In this document: positions 11,401 through 22,770 of the stretch, piece by piece
Layout of the letters: each line of letters opens with the position of its first letter
Position numbering within the stretch: the stretch's first letter is position 1
Assembly (NCBI RefSeq): GCF_037975245.1
Contig: NC_092565.1
Coordinates: forward strand, 5,340,499-5,404,498
DNA: 64,000 bases
Source: Apostichopus japonicus
Lineage: Eukaryota > Echinodermata > Holothuroidea > Aspidochirotida > Stichopodidae
Direction of reading: 5' to 3'
The notes under the pieces: model-generated
Databases searched by the model: none
The model's input: the letters and a program-made list of their open reading frames with translations, nothing else
Told to the model about the DNA's origin: nothing
Translations under genes and position numbers: made by a program

Positions 11401-14400
11401 CAACTAAGAAGATTTCAGTGGCATCTCAAATTCTCAATAACCAACCTTAACATACTAACCATATCGCACGAGCCTATGTTTGTATATCATTAACTAAAAT
11501 TACTTCTAAACCATAAGATGCCCGCCCTCCCACCAGATCTCAGAATTTATGACCAAATTCTCCAGTAAAAAATGCCTGGCATTCTTGCTCTTTCATCTCA
11601 AGATGATGCATTTAGCTGGTATTTAGCATAAATTATTAGATGATGAATAACAAATTCAGAGAAAGGCTTCATACGTTAATGATGGCTGTAAGGAAAAAAA
11701 TACGATACTTTATGTTTCGGAGATGTCTGTTATTCCATACGAAATCAGATCAACGAAAAATGAAGAAAAAAATAATCCCAAGTTAGTTGGTCTGCTTTTA
11801 CAAAGTACATTATATTACCTATCATTACTGCAGGAGCTGTTTACAATTCAAATTCTGCATGTAGTGTTATTCCTACAAATACATTTATATTCTTTAATGG
11901 GAAGAAAGTGAGCTATCTGATTTTGTAGTATCTGTGAAATCCAGAAATTAAACTATTAATCCTTTATTTAAGGACTGTATGTTTACTTCTATGTTGATCC
12001 TTTACAATAATAGGCTGTTTCCTAATAACCAGCTCTATTTCTCAAAAAAAAAAAAAATTAACTTTGGGAACAATTGGGATGTGGCTCACACTTAAAACTT
12101 ATTAGTAATTTAATAATCACAATAGTCTTAATAGTAATAGTAACAATCTTAATAGTAATAATAATCACACTTATTAGTAATTTGCTATGAAAATATTTTA
12201 AATTTGAGTGTAAAATTGCTTGATGTGGACTTTGTTCTGTTTATTGTTATTGTTCATCTTGCCTAATTTCCCGCTTTGTTCCACAGGTGAGCTGGACTCC
12301 ATACAAAGTCAGCCTTTCGGTTTCAATCCGTCGGCTGCTGCCGATCTCATCAGTTATCTGTACGATGCGAGACCAGGTATTAACGATTACAAGTCATAAT
12401 TATTTTGTACCGTCGGGCAGTATCGATGCCTTGATCAACTCTCAGCATAATATCATCGAATAAAGCTGAAAGCGTAAAGCTGGAAACTTCTCGCTCCCTA
12501 GTAAAGTAATAAACTGAATTGAGAGGAGGTTTTTTGGGTGGCTGCAAACAAATTTTGTCAATGACAATATTGTTTGGCAAACTGAAAATAAAAATATGAA
12601 CAATACACAAACACAAAAACGTATGAGATCTGTCAGTCTGTTGGAAGGTTACTCATTTATTAAAATCATATATCTGTAATGACCCAGATCTGTTCCATTT
12701 TATATCAATCTTGAAGTTTGGTGAAGCCTTCATCTAATTGAAAATTGTCTCGCCAATAAAACAGAAAAATCTCACCACTTGAAACTCTTCACACCAAATT
12801 GGAAAATCAAAAAGCAAACATTTTCACCGTTTGAGGGTCTGTCAAAATTATATCAAATGTATGAACACAACAACAACATACATATGTATCCTCCTTAAAA
12901 ATAAAAGAAAATGAAAAAAGAAATACCAAAGGACGTGCCTTTTACCGTTTTCAGGCACATTCTAAAAATGGAATATAGACTAATATCTTACATCGTTAAA
13001 AACGAAATAGAAGTAGCAAAAAGTGAAGATTTATTAATTAGTCATTTTTGCAGAGTGCTTTTCAATTTAAACTTTGGGACCTTTATGTTTTGCTTACAAT
13101 AGCAAAAGGCTTAGTTTCATTTCACATTTTTCGCCAAAGGCTCATTATGTTTCGTGCATGTCTATAAATAGAAGTACTAATGTGTCCATCTGACATTGAT
13201 TGATACTGATATCAGTATCATCCTCCCTGGGATGGGTTGCCAATATTTTTGTCTGGTTTCATTCCAGTACCAACAATATCCTTATAAATGTTGTTTTAGA
13301 AAACAGCATTTTTTTGCGATCTTAACTTTAATTCTTTTAAGTGTCTGAAATGAACTTCATGCAACCTGTCCTAGATGAATAATCAGGTCATCAACAGACA
13401 AAGGAAAAAGTGATGATAATGAACACTGATTATGCATAATGGACAAGAACCATGTTGACATTATCTTTCTTTCATCTCGCTGATAAGTAGACGTGTAGTT
13501 CCATTTCTATTTGTTTTTTCTAAGAACAGAAAGTTGGAGAGAAAAAAACCATGATCATTTCTTTGATTTATTTTGGGGATTTCTCTGCTTTTTTTACAGA
13601 TTTTGCCAGAATTCATCCTCACCTGTTCGCTAAATTCATCCCGAATATCCTCCCGCCCACACGAGAAGATGAACTGCCCATGTACATCAAGGAAACGCAA
13701 CAAATGCAACTGGAATTATTGACAAGTCAAGAGTTTAAAAGGTCAGTCCTGGGACAAATCGTTTTAATATCATTGCAGTATGTTACGGCTGCATTTTGCG
13801 TATTAGTAGACTCTCTCGCAATCTAGTAGTGCAACCAATGTACCTGGGCTTGATCAGTTTCTAACTGTGAATAAAAGACAACCATAAATGAGTATAAACT
13901 GAAGTGTGTTATATCAACGTAACACATGTCAGCAGATGCTATTGAGCACCAATGTACATGGCTTGATCAGTTTATAACTGTGAATAAGAGACAACCATAA
14001 ATGAGTATAAACTGAAGTGTGTTATAACACCGTAACACATGTCAGCAGATGCTATTGAGCACCAATGTACATGGCTTGATCAGTTTCTAACTGTGAATAA
14101 GAGACAACCTTTAATCAGTATAAACTGAAGTGTGTTATATAACACCGTAACACTTGTTAGACCTGTCAGCAGTTGCTACTGTGGAAAAATGACTAAAAGG
14201 CAAATCCATTACTCAAAGGCTGTTTCAACTAATGACTGGTTAGGTGTCTAAACAACTGTCCCTATGTATGACTAGTAAGTACACCTTTTAAAGATGGTTG
14301 AAAATTGCAGATTTTAAGCAATTAGCAGTAAAGTGTCATCCACTTTCTGTTAAACTGTGGACGAAAGTTTTGGTGAAACCTTTAGAGAAGTCTTGTTACT

Positions 14401-15665
14401 CCAGTCAATCATTTTGCATAGGATTGTGATTTTCTTTTTGTAATCCCTTCTCAGAAGCAACTGGTCATAAATGTAACACATGTTAAGAAATTATAACACA
14501 CATCAGTTTTAACTGACTAATGGGTATACTCACCTTGACCAGTTTTAACCAGTTTAAAGGCATGAGAATCGGGTGAGTAATGACACACTCTACCAATTAA
14601 AAGGAGAGATAAAGGAATTTGATGACATAAACTTGTCCTTTAATTCACTAAAGCCCACCCAGGAATGATGGAACTAGAAATAAGCATTAAAAGTTTGCAA
14701 ATTGAAGAAAAAAGATTCAATTAAACTTTGGAGACTCAGATTTCTGAATTGGAATGAAGGGTCAGTAAGTCAATAAGTAAAAAAACAAGTGCACCTTGAC
14801 GATGTGTATTATTAATTTCATTAACTATCGGTAATTGATAACATAAACTTGTACTTTAATTCACCAAAAACCCTCCCAGGAATGATGGAATTAGATAGGA
14901 GCATTAACAGTTTGCAAATTTAAAAAATGAAAATTCAATTCAATTAAACTTTGGAGACTTAGATTTTCTGAATTGGAATGAAGGGTCAATAAGTAATTAA
15001 GTAAAAAAAAACAAGCCCATCTTGACGATGTATAATTTATTTCATTAACTATTGGTCTTGTTTGCATTGGTCAGTTGGGCTTTCTACGATATATCAAAAT
15101 TTAAAATATATCAATTGTCGTTAAGATAAAATAGGAGTTAGCAATAAAAGAAGTCCGTTGTGTCGGTTATTTTGTTGATATGTTATTATTTGGATGAAAA
15201 ACGTTGTTCTATCATGGAAAGCCCTTCTAGGCTTCATGTCAATGTAAAAATGCTCAAATAGTAACATTCGATATCTTTCTATTCAATCAAAATTGATATG
15301 CCCTTCAAACTTGGCCGTTCTTTACCTGAAGTGTCCATCTCAAAAGTGGGGCATTTGGCATTGAAATTTCTACATTTCTACGTCTAGGAATAGATAGGTA
15401 ATCATATACTGCCAAGAAAGACCCCAATAAAATTAATATTTTATTACTTTCCTCTTTTTTTCTCATTCATTACCAGCACTGTGTTTACAGTTTCCTCCTT
15501 CAGTAGCCTTCGTTCATCACGGTCTCCATAAATTTTTCTTCGTTGCCAGTAATACTTTTAGGGGGAAAAGAAGGGAAAAAACGTCATAGTTTATCTCCTT
15601 ATTTTGACAGATTTGACAGTGGAAGGAAGCGAGGGTTAGACGATACCCCAGTGGTGAAGAGATGA
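8323..15665 (+). CDS. CACUL1: CACUL1 (CDK2-associated cullin-domain protein 1)
   Basis: CACUL1 is a cullin-repeat protein reported to bind CDK2 and promote cell-cycle progression (family knowledge). Seven plus-strand exons join in phase: 8323-8467, 8905-9007, 10298-10393, 10923-11025, 12287-12376, 13600-13741 and 15611-15665. From the Met at 8343 they give 714 nt, 237 residues plus TGA. The protein follows human CACUL1: a KISYEEMYRHVYTSVCNQHS block at about residues 34-53, a helix ending AIGCIVPIFAYL, a block ending EKHVHRVL, then LFAKFIPNILPP at about 181-192, and a basic end with GRKRGLDD. Human CACUL1 is longer because of an acidic, low-complexity N-terminus. The first exon here opens with an acceptor and no in-frame stop, so the true start may lie in an unseen upstream exon. 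Polyadenylation may use AATAAA at 17558. Confidence 0.93.
8905..9007 (+). CDS. CACUL1: CACUL1 exon: VYTSVCNQHS block
   Basis: Acceptor tttacacag|G completes Arg and the donor is GAG|gtaaca. It encodes HVYTSVCNQHSALIYADLL and ends DDLE, the strongest match to the cullin-like repeat of CACUL1. Confidence 0.92.
9300..10240. repeat. Degenerate GCATGCTGGCTG-type repeats in a CACUL1 intron
   Basis: Variants of GCATGCTGGCTGSTCTA, TTGCAGCA, ACTGCTC and GACAGCTGCT recur at irregular spacing of about 50-150 bp throughout this intron. No clean period could be set by eye; an old diverged satellite is likely. Confidence 0.5.
10298..10393 (+). CDS. CACUL1: CACUL1 exon: GLKRFTQAIGCIVPIFAYL
   Basis: Acceptor caatttcag|ACG and donor CTG|gtaagc give 32 codons in phase 0. 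The hydrophobic IVPIFAYL end matches the human IVPLFIYM. Confidence 0.9.
10923..11025 (+). CDS. CACUL1: CACUL1 exon: NRTYVTLQRKSDLKREL
   Basis: Acceptor catccag|AAT and donor TTAA|gtaagg bound 103 nt. It contains DLKREL and VEKHVHRVL, matching DLKDDL and AEKHIYSLM of the human protein. Phase 1 out. Confidence 0.9.
12287..12376 (+). CDS. CACUL1: CACUL1 exon: QSQPFGFNPSAAADLISYLY
   Basis: Acceptor ttccacag|GT and donor CCAG|gtatta bound 90 nt, phase 1 in and out. The sequence matches the human segment with STPFQVTPSTMANIVKGLY. Its short open frame is easily missed by scans starting at Met. Confidence 0.88.
13600..13741 (+). CDS. CACUL1: CACUL1 exon: LFAKFIPNILPP block
   Basis: Acceptor tttttacag|AT completes an Asp codon and the donor is AAAAG|gtcagt. 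It encodes HPHLFAKFIPNILPPTREDE and ends LTSQEFK plus a split Arg. Reading through the donor would add about 30 unrelated residues before a stop, so splicing to 15611 is preferred. Confidence 0.93.
13829..14180. repeat. Three tandem copies of a ~113 bp unit
   Basis: Copies begin near 13833, 13945 and 14057 with CCAATGTAC.TGG.CTTGATCAG and each includes AACTGTGAATAA, TATAAACTGAAGTGTGTTAT and CAGCAGATGCTATTG. The third copy continues into the longer dispersed repeat. Confidence 0.9.
14057..14595 (+). repeat. Dispersed repeat, copy 1 (~540 bp)
   Basis: This interval is collinear with 59503-60045 over its whole length, sharing for example TTACTCAAAGG, AAACAACTGTCCCTAT, GTAAAGTGTCATCCACTT and AACACATGTTAAGAAAT. 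ATCAGTTT-like words near the start recur inverted near the end (AACCAGTTT), which suggests a non-autonomous DNA element. No coding frame was seen. Confidence 0.9.
14617..15056. repeat. Two-copy tandem repeat, ~218 bp unit
   Basis: The second copy (from about 14833) repeats GACATAAACTTGT, CCCAGGAATGATGGAA, TTAAACTTTGGAGACT and GAATTGGAATGAAGGGTCA in the same order as the first (from about 14617), with scattered differences. It lies in the last CACUL1 intron. Confidence 0.9.
15611..15665 (+). CDS. CACUL1: CACUL1 terminal coding exon
   Basis: Acceptor ttttgacag|A completes the Arg codon, then FDSGRKRGLDDTPVVKR and TGA at 15663-15665. The SGRKRGLDD run corresponds to the SRKRAGDE tail of human CACUL1. 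It is only 18 codons, but phase and homology agree. Confidence 0.85.
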
Positions 15666-16439
15666 CAACGTTCCTTTGTCGTTTATTGATTCCTGAATAT
15701 CTGTGGTCGATATGCACACGATCGAAAGTACAGATTTCGCCCTTTTGACTTCTGCTCGGACGAAGCATGGCAAATCATCCAATATGGAGAGAGCTCTTAA
15801 TAGACAGGTGGCTATCATACGTAGGCTTTTAACCCGATGAAATACGGACAAGTTATCTTCTCTCCCCAAATGTCTTCCCCAAAGGAACTAACTATCACAG
15901 TTAGGAATTAATTTATGGGTAGATAAGATAGAGAGCTTTCTCCACGAACAAAAGAACACACTTCCTCGGCATATGTCCTTCACAAAGGAGATTTGGTATG
16001 GATGGTTCCAGAGAGGGGTGTTGATAAGTGGTTTCCCAAAAGAGGGGCTGTCATCGCTAATGTTTATTTTGATTTTTGGGGGGTAGGGGGGGTTGCTTGT
16101 ATCCTGTGTGCTGCATGCTTGTATTTGTTTTTTTTCCAGTACTATTTACTGTAATCAGTTTCAAGATTCCTATTGTGCATGTGGTCTGGTCAGTGTTTAT
16201 GTCAGGGGTCATGTCAGGGGTCAGGTCATGTCAAGTGGTGCAAACACAAACACAATTCGGATTTGTAGATAATGTGCCAAGTACCCGGGAAATAACTGAG
16301 AGGATTGCCTCCTATGGTTCTTCCTTAGTGATTGCCAATTATTTTAATTTTCTTATTTTAACTTCATATCCTGAAGGATGTAAAGAAGTGTCTTTCAAAT
16401 AACGTATCATAATTACCATATGTCATGAATTTGAAGAAG

Positions 16440-16800
16440 ATAGGCCAGCCCGATAATCCACACTTATAGACGAGTTAAGAGTATTGTCCAACTGGATGTG
16501 TAGCATCGAAACTAAGAAAAGAAGATGGAAATTCATTGGGCATATATTGCGACAAAACCCAAACAACGACAGCAACATCAGCATGACTTGGGCACCAGAG
16601 GGCAGGAGAAAGAGAGGGCGACCAAAAACAACATGGCACAGAACAGTGGACAAAAAGAGAGAGAGGGCTGGTTGGCGATCCTGGAATGAGGCCAGAAATG
16701 CAGCTGCCGACCGAGATGAATGGAGACGCTCTGTGGAGGCCTTATTTGCCTCTAGGCAAGAAGAAGACAGATGAGATTAGAGGAGGTATAGATGCCAGTA
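16440..16800 (+). mobile_element. 3' relic of a non-LTR retrotransposon (reverse-transcriptase C-terminus)
   Basis: The frame 16484-16774 ends at a stop and encodes KRRWKFIGHILRQNP, then WAPEGRRKRGRPKTTWHRTV and GWRSWNEARNAAADRDEWRR. This is the conserved tail after the reverse-transcriptase domain of many animal non-LTR ORF2 proteins (W.GH.LR..., GKRKRGRPK.TW, AADR..WR...AL). No catalytic palm motif lies upstream, so the copy is 5'-truncated. It lies in the same direction as CACUL1, within 1.2 kb of its stop. Confidence 0.85.
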
Positions 16801-17557
16801 ATCTTACCTGTGTATCTCTTTTTCACATGTGGTAGTTAGATTCCTGGAGTAGCTTTATTAATTAAACATTTCACTATTCAGATGACTGGGCTGTCGTTAA
16901 AACCATAGTGAATATCATATACATATGTAAATACCAAGCTTTGTTACTGCAATTTAGAGATCTATTGTTTGTGAGAAAGAGTCAAATTAAGTACTTTTAC
17001 AGAGCCAAAACAACCAAGAGGTGATTTAATAACGAATAGTTTGTGCACATGTAGAGGTTTGGTAAATGAGCTGGCAACTTAAAATTTTCTTCCTCGTACT
17101 GTTTCTGGTTGATGTTTGAGATTTTTTCAAACTTTTGGTGATTTTTTTTAAAAAAAAATTAAAAGGAAGACTGTTGTAAATTATTTCATGATGTAATTTT
17201 TTATAGTAAACTCAAAAGAGTATAAATGACCTTGTCAAATTGATTTCCGCATGTGTTTCGGAGGGTTGGTCAATTAGCTTTGAATCCTTGGGAATGAAGA
17301 CATCTCTTGACAGATAGATTTCCCTTTTATATTTCTGAAATGTTGAGAGAGAAAAAATGGAGGTAGAATTTTAGGTAAAAATTTGATGAATAGTTTACAT
17401 TACATGAGTGGAATATGACTCATATCCATGAGGTGCGAAGTATGGTACGTGTGTTGGCTTTTATTTGGTTAGCGAGTGATGAATTAAGACATGGATCATG
17501 TACCCCTGCACTGCTATTTTGTATCATTGAATTGCTCACTTAGTTATGAATAATAGT

Positions 17558-17563
17558 AATAAA
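17558..17563 (+). terminator. Possible polyadenylation signal for CACUL1
   Basis: First exact AATAAA I noticed downstream of the CACUL1 stop, about 1.9 kb away. Such hexamers are common by chance in AT-rich DNA. Confidence 0.25.
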
Positions 17564-18116
17564 GAAGAAGATTTGAGACATCATCGTGAAACCAAATTCG
17601 ATACCATGTCGTAAACGTATTTCGAATTTTAGCTTTTCTTTCTCAAGTGACATTACCAACATGTCCCGGTTGTAGAACAAAATTAATTCATAAATTGAGT
17701 GTGATTTTGGGATTGGCTTTGGAAGGAATCAAAGAAAGATTATAATGACGATAACGAAGTCATTGAGACTCAAACGACAAGTTCGACTGATGAAAATGTT
17801 CTGTTGATGTATTCCTGTGTTGAACTTGCAGTAAGAGTTCAAATAAGAAATTTAGGCTACTACAACTTCTAGGATCAATTAATATAACATGTCGTGAATC
17901 TTTAAGGAAATGTTCCGACACAGCATTGCGTTATTTAAGTACTAAAGAAGTTGGACATCCCCCACCCCAACACCAACCCCAATTCGTCCTTTATTCCACA
18001 CAGGTGATTTCAACTTTCACTATAATTTTGCAAAATGCCTGTTTTTAAGCCAATTATGTTTACAGTATATGAAGGACTTCAATGCTTACATTGTAATATT
18101 CTTATGTATTTCTTTT

Positions 18117-18136
18117 TAATATATATATATATATAT
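18117..18136. repeat. (TA)n microsatellite
   Basis: About ten uninterrupted AT units preceded by TTTTTAAT. Confidence 0.9.
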
Positions 18137-18289
18137 GTACATATACTGTGTATATTAATCTTTCCACTGTAATAGACATGTATTGCTATTAGTGCATTGA
18201 CATCAGTGAGGGAAAATATTTCGGTGGAAAATTAATCGTCATATTATTTGAAATACTGGCCAGAAGAATTGCAGTCCATTATACTAGAT

Positions 18290-18322
18290 GGTGGGGGGGG
18301 GAGATGGTGGGGAGGGGGGGTT
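18290..18322 (+). repeat. G-rich tract
   Basis: Runs of G (GGTGGGGGGGGGGAGATGG then GGGGAGGGGGGG), with several blocks of four or more G, compatible with a G-quadruplex. Confidence 0.8.
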
Positions 18323-20282
18323 AGCAAGCACATATAGGCCTATTCCCCACCAGTGATTGTTTTTATTTTATTTTTTTAAATTTGTCCTGTGCCACAGTGA
18401 CTAGAATTGTCTTGTGTAATTCCTCTGTTCCAGTCCGTCAATCGTCTGTCAGCCTGCTGACCTTCATTATAAGTTGAACGTTTCAGCAGATGGTCACTTG
18501 TAGCTTATGGATCGAACATATCAATGCGAGATGTTTGCTAGAGATACGTCCTTCAAAATCTTCACAAAGAGTTGTGTTACAGATACAAAAGGGGGGCAAA
18601 AAGAGAGAACTCTAACAGAGAATTCTGACTGAAAATGAGTTCAATTCTACTGAGAGTCTTAACTCTCTCAAATAAATGCATGCTGTGTATTGATTTCTTC
18701 ATGAAAATATTACAAACATAAGATCATAAAAATAGATGAAGAGAGAGAGAGATTTTGCTCTCAAGTGAAGTGGTGTGTAGTGACATGATTGATCATTTTG
18801 TAATTGAAAACAGTACTTTGACCTGGAGTATAGGTCAGACTAACTTTTTTGATTTGTAATCCTGCAACCAAATTTCTTTTCCCCTCTATCGAAAAGGTTG
18901 GGATATTTTAGGTATTAAGTGTTGTATGGTTTTATGATAATGACTAAAACCGACCAATAGCAATCAGTTAAAAGGTTTTCCTCGTAATCGTAATTTTTGT
19001 CAAGAATTTCTACTCTGCTATGCCTTAGCTTATTCATTGAGAATATTTATTTTCGTTTTATGTAGAAAGAACCGTGTCTTTTATTTCTATATTAAGATTT
19101 GTGTTTCCATTACCAATAAACATGCAAACAGAATTGTAATTTGAGCCAGAGTGAATTAATAATACATAACAAAGATGGATACATTTCATTACTATTTATG
19201 CCCTGTGGTAGAATAGAATGCTATAGCCGAAGATTGAAAACAAAAACATTTTATCCTGTAAAGAGACCAGATTTTGAAAGTTCCTTGTTTTTGCATAAGG
19301 TAACAATGTACCCCCATGCATGATGAACAATTAAAATTTGTATTGTTCATTCTCCAGTAATGAAAGAAATAAAAAAAAAGCAGTATTTTGTGTATATTTA
19401 AGAGATATCGGTGCTTAATATAAACCAATGAAAACGTTGTTTTACATTGTCATTGTCTTTTTTCATGTTGGTTTTAAACACCGAGGTACTTTTGTGACAT
19501 TTGTTACAGGCCCCATAGCCAGGAATTCTGTGATTGTGGGTTGTGGGGGAGGGGGCACCAACAATTCAAGGAGGGGTACAATACTTGTACCCATTATGGT
19601 GGCAGAGGTGCCACAACGTTACTCCAACGCACCTATTGTTATAGCTTAAAGTCGACCATTATACTGTATTGTGCACCCCTCTCCTCCTCTCACCCCCCCC
19701 CCCCCCTCGGGACCGCCTCTTGTGATCATCAAGTTACCCACTTGTTAACACTTGTTCCCTTCCCTTATATGAATATAAGGACTTTTATTGGCCAAAACTT
19801 CACGCTGTCAAGTTAACATAGGCCAAGCGAAATTAACGCACATTGACAAATAACAAAACAAAAAAGGGACTTTATTCTTTGTCGGAGCTGTGAGACACGA
19901 TACATTATTAATTCGATAGTTCAAATTTGAGCCCCCTGGCCGTTTCTGCCGATTTCCATTTTTCCGCCGATCGACAAACAAACGTTTTGTACTTCAGGAA
20001 ATTAAGAATGGTTGAAACTCTGGTAACTGCAATTTTTGCGAAACATCACGACACATTGTCGTTAAAAATAGGTCACTTTCTATCAGAATGTGGACAGTTA
20101 ATTGAAATAATTTGCTATTGTTCCTTTCGGTGACAGCCTTCAAAATTTCACGAAAACATATTCTGGCAATTTTCCAGCTATTTTCGTATAAAGAGGTGTA
20201 TAAACCATACCACAATCAGAGTAGGCCTATAGTGTATACATCCGCTCGAAAGGTTAACCATTGTCGGTACAAGCCCTTACAT

Positions 20283-20678
20283 CAGGGGGGTAGAAGACAG
20301 ATGGGGCACGTGCCCCCCCCCCCCACTCTTTCCAAAATAGCAAATGTGCCCTACTGGCAAATAAAATGTGCACCTTTGATGAAGAACTGTCTTTTGGATA
20401 TCTTATAAGCCTTTGTTAATTTTAATATTTTATTTTAATTATTTATTTTTAGTCTGTACATGCTATTTCTAAAATGGCATCCCATATCTTTTTGTAGCAC
20501 GGTTAACAATACACAATCTCAATAAATAGTATTGCTAGCATACTAATACATCATATATATTTAAGTGAGATGGCCAGTGTGTATCGGTTTATAGCAAAAC
20601 GAGTGGTGGTTGTGGAATGAGAAAGTGCCCCTCTGATGTTATGCCCACCCCCATTTTTTCGAAGCTTCCTACCTCCTG
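20283..20678. mobile_element. hAT-like non-autonomous element (~396 bp)
   Basis: Left end CAGGGGGGTAGAAG and right end read inward CAGGAGGTAGGAAG form imperfect terminal repeats. Flanks are CCTTACAT (20275-20282) and CCTAACAT (20679-20686), a 7/8 match as expected for an aged 8-bp hAT target duplication. Just inside the left end a GGGCACGTGCCC palindrome precedes a C-run, as in other copies here. No transposase frame. Confidence 0.7.
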
Positions 20679-20712
20679 CCTAACATGGACATACTACAGT
20701 GGCTTTGTCTTT

Positions 20713-20731
20713 GGGGGGGGGGGGGGGGGAG
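20713..20731 (+). repeat. G homopolymer
   Basis: About 18 consecutive G residues, 35 bp downstream of the preceding element. Length may be unreliable in the assembly. Confidence 0.85.
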
Positions 20732-20734
20732 ACT

Positions 20735-22683
20735 GCTATGCTAAACATTTACCTTTTGTAGCTCAAAATGTTAACGGTCATGGAAGGTAACATTTGCAAG
20801 TTTCATAAAAGTAGAAAACAGCTAACGTATGGTGGGGTAGGACATGCAAGTTGAAGACTTCTACCTATGCTTTCTACCGACCTTGGAAAGTGACGGAATT
20901 AGTATGCAAGTCAATGAAGTAATTAATTGTGGTTCCCTACCACATCTAACCAGACACAATCAATGACCATGTGGTACAGTGTGGTGCATAAGTGAGAAAA
21001 CGTCTTTTTTCCGACTCATTTGCATTGTTTACATAACATTTAACACTAGGTTACTATAGTGACGCAACAATGACGTCAGAATTGTTGACTCATTAATTAA
21101 GAAGCAATATCACTATTTACCAATCGTAATACGTCACTGGGAAAACTCTCCGACCGTCTTCCGTTTAATTGTACTGAATAACCAATCGCCATTAACATTG
21201 TGCAGTAGGCCTAATTAGTTCAGAAGAGGGAAAGGAAATTCTGTGTTGTTTTCATACACTCAATCGTAAATTTAAAGTGCTTTCACTTTATTGAATATAT
21301 TACGTTCTGTGCTTAAAACATCAGAAAGACAAAGACCATCCCTACTCCAAGTTCCTGCTAAACATGAATATTTTGACCACATAAGTGTAATACACAAACA
21401 CAGAGTTTTGAATTGACATCGCCGTTATCAGAATCTCGGTCGCTTTCTTCGGGTCTCCATCAATAGCTACTATATACAGTATGATATTAAATCAAATATC
21501 TGTCAATGTTCTCCTTGGTCAATGTCAATTTTCTTATCCTTTTTGTTTTCAATTAATTTTTTGTTCTTTTCAACTTCTTCCAACGGATGAAATATCAAAG
21601 CTGATTCACTAGTTAGAAATAGCGCGTTTTGAGAAGGAAAAACAAAACAAGAAAAACCCCTTGAGCGGCAAAAGAAGAAAAGATAAGGGGAAAAAAATTG
21701 GCCCCATGTCAGATTTATCAAAGGGGGAATGAAATTGACAGAAAACGATTAAACTTATAGGCCTACGTTTGAGTGCGATGACATGAAAAGACAAATGCCA
21801 AACTACAGAGGATCATGTCAAACATTTTCCACCTTTTCTTGTATCCACCCTCGAGCATTCAAAAACAGATTGCCATGGTCAAAGACTTGATAGAAGAGAA
21901 TCCTGTGTTCGAGGGAGGTTTCTTGTTGTTGAAAACCCAAAAATAACGAAATTGAAATTAAAAACAACAACAGGGAGGGAGAGAGAGATGGTGAGAGGGT
22001 TTACTGAAAATATCAGCTTCGAGATGAAGGGAAAATTCCTTCAGACATAAACGTATGAAAAGTCTTTATTCTAATAGGCTAGTAAACTTTAGCAGACTAT
22101 AGATTTACAACGTGTGCTTTGTTGTGACAGAAGTATTCACGTGTAAAGATAAATGACTTAGTCGACACCAATTTCTCTCCTTTATTGGTTGTTATGACAG
22201 ATTCGGTGCATTAGCTGCAGATACAAATATAATGCGCAAGCGTAGAACACGATAACAGGATATCCAACTCCAGTGACAAGATGCATTAATACTAAAAGTT
22301 GGACATTCGTGTTTATCAAAAAAGAAAAACTAAGGAAGAAAAGCTTGTGTGTGTTTCAACTTTGACATTCTTTTCCTTAGCATATTGCACTCAAAAATTA
22401 CTCAGAGGGTACAAGAGTTTTCATCTTTTTGAAATCAAAATACATATTTGATATTACTAAAAGATATGACTTTAAGGTTCGATATTGAGTTAAAGTTAAG
22501 TTATTACCAAAGCTCGCTAACAGCGACAACATTATGTAAATATGGTTTTGTCAAATATCAATTTAGATTGAAATTTCACCATAATATATAATAATAAAAA
22601 TGCTGTAGAGAATCCACACGTTTGCAAATCAAATTCCCACCTTTGCTATAACCAAACCTATCGGATGAATGATATATTGGAAA
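20735..22683. other. No gene recognised
   Basis: Plain AT-rich sequence on both strands. A short GA-rich stretch occurs near 21970-22000. No conserved frame was found. Confidence 0.6.
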
Positions 22684-22770
22684 TCAATCAATCAATCAAT
22701 TAGAACTTATATTTATATAGCGCCAATATCAACATAAGTAGTTCAAAGGCGCTATGAGGCAGTTACATTA
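22684..22770 (-). mobile_element. LINE 3' tail fragment, minus strand
   Basis: (ATCA)n followed by TTATATTTATATAGCGCCAA and later TTCAAAGGCGCTATGAGG. In reverse complement this is the typical 3' end of CR1/Rex1-like LINEs, where a GCGCTATATAAAT-type tail precedes a short tandem repeat. The coding part is absent. Confidence 0.65.

Larger units (their letters stand above)
15666..17600 (+). other. Likely CACUL1 3' UTR and downstream DNA
   Basis: After the TGA no further splice is required. ATTAAA-like words occur near 16855 and AATAAA at 17558-17563. The true 3' end cannot be read by eye; the reverse-transcriptase relic at 16440-16800 may lie within the transcribed region. Confidence 0.35.
17600..20282. 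other. No gene recognised
   Basis: AT-rich sequence with short chance frames only. It contains the (TA)n and G-rich tracts and a C-run near 19692-19706. CAGGCCCCATAGCCAGG at 19507 resembles a hAT-like end but no partner end or target duplication was found. Confidence 0.6.

Noticed and set aside
13742-13826. Read-through C-terminus of CACUL1 after the LFAKFIPNILPP exon
   Set aside because: The donor gtcagt and the homologous terminal exon at 15611 explain the gene better; the read-through residues match nothing.
19507-19722. Possible hAT-like element starting CAGGCCCCATAGCCAGG
   Set aside because: The candidate right end (CAAGAGGCGG inward) does not pair well and the flanks show no target duplication.
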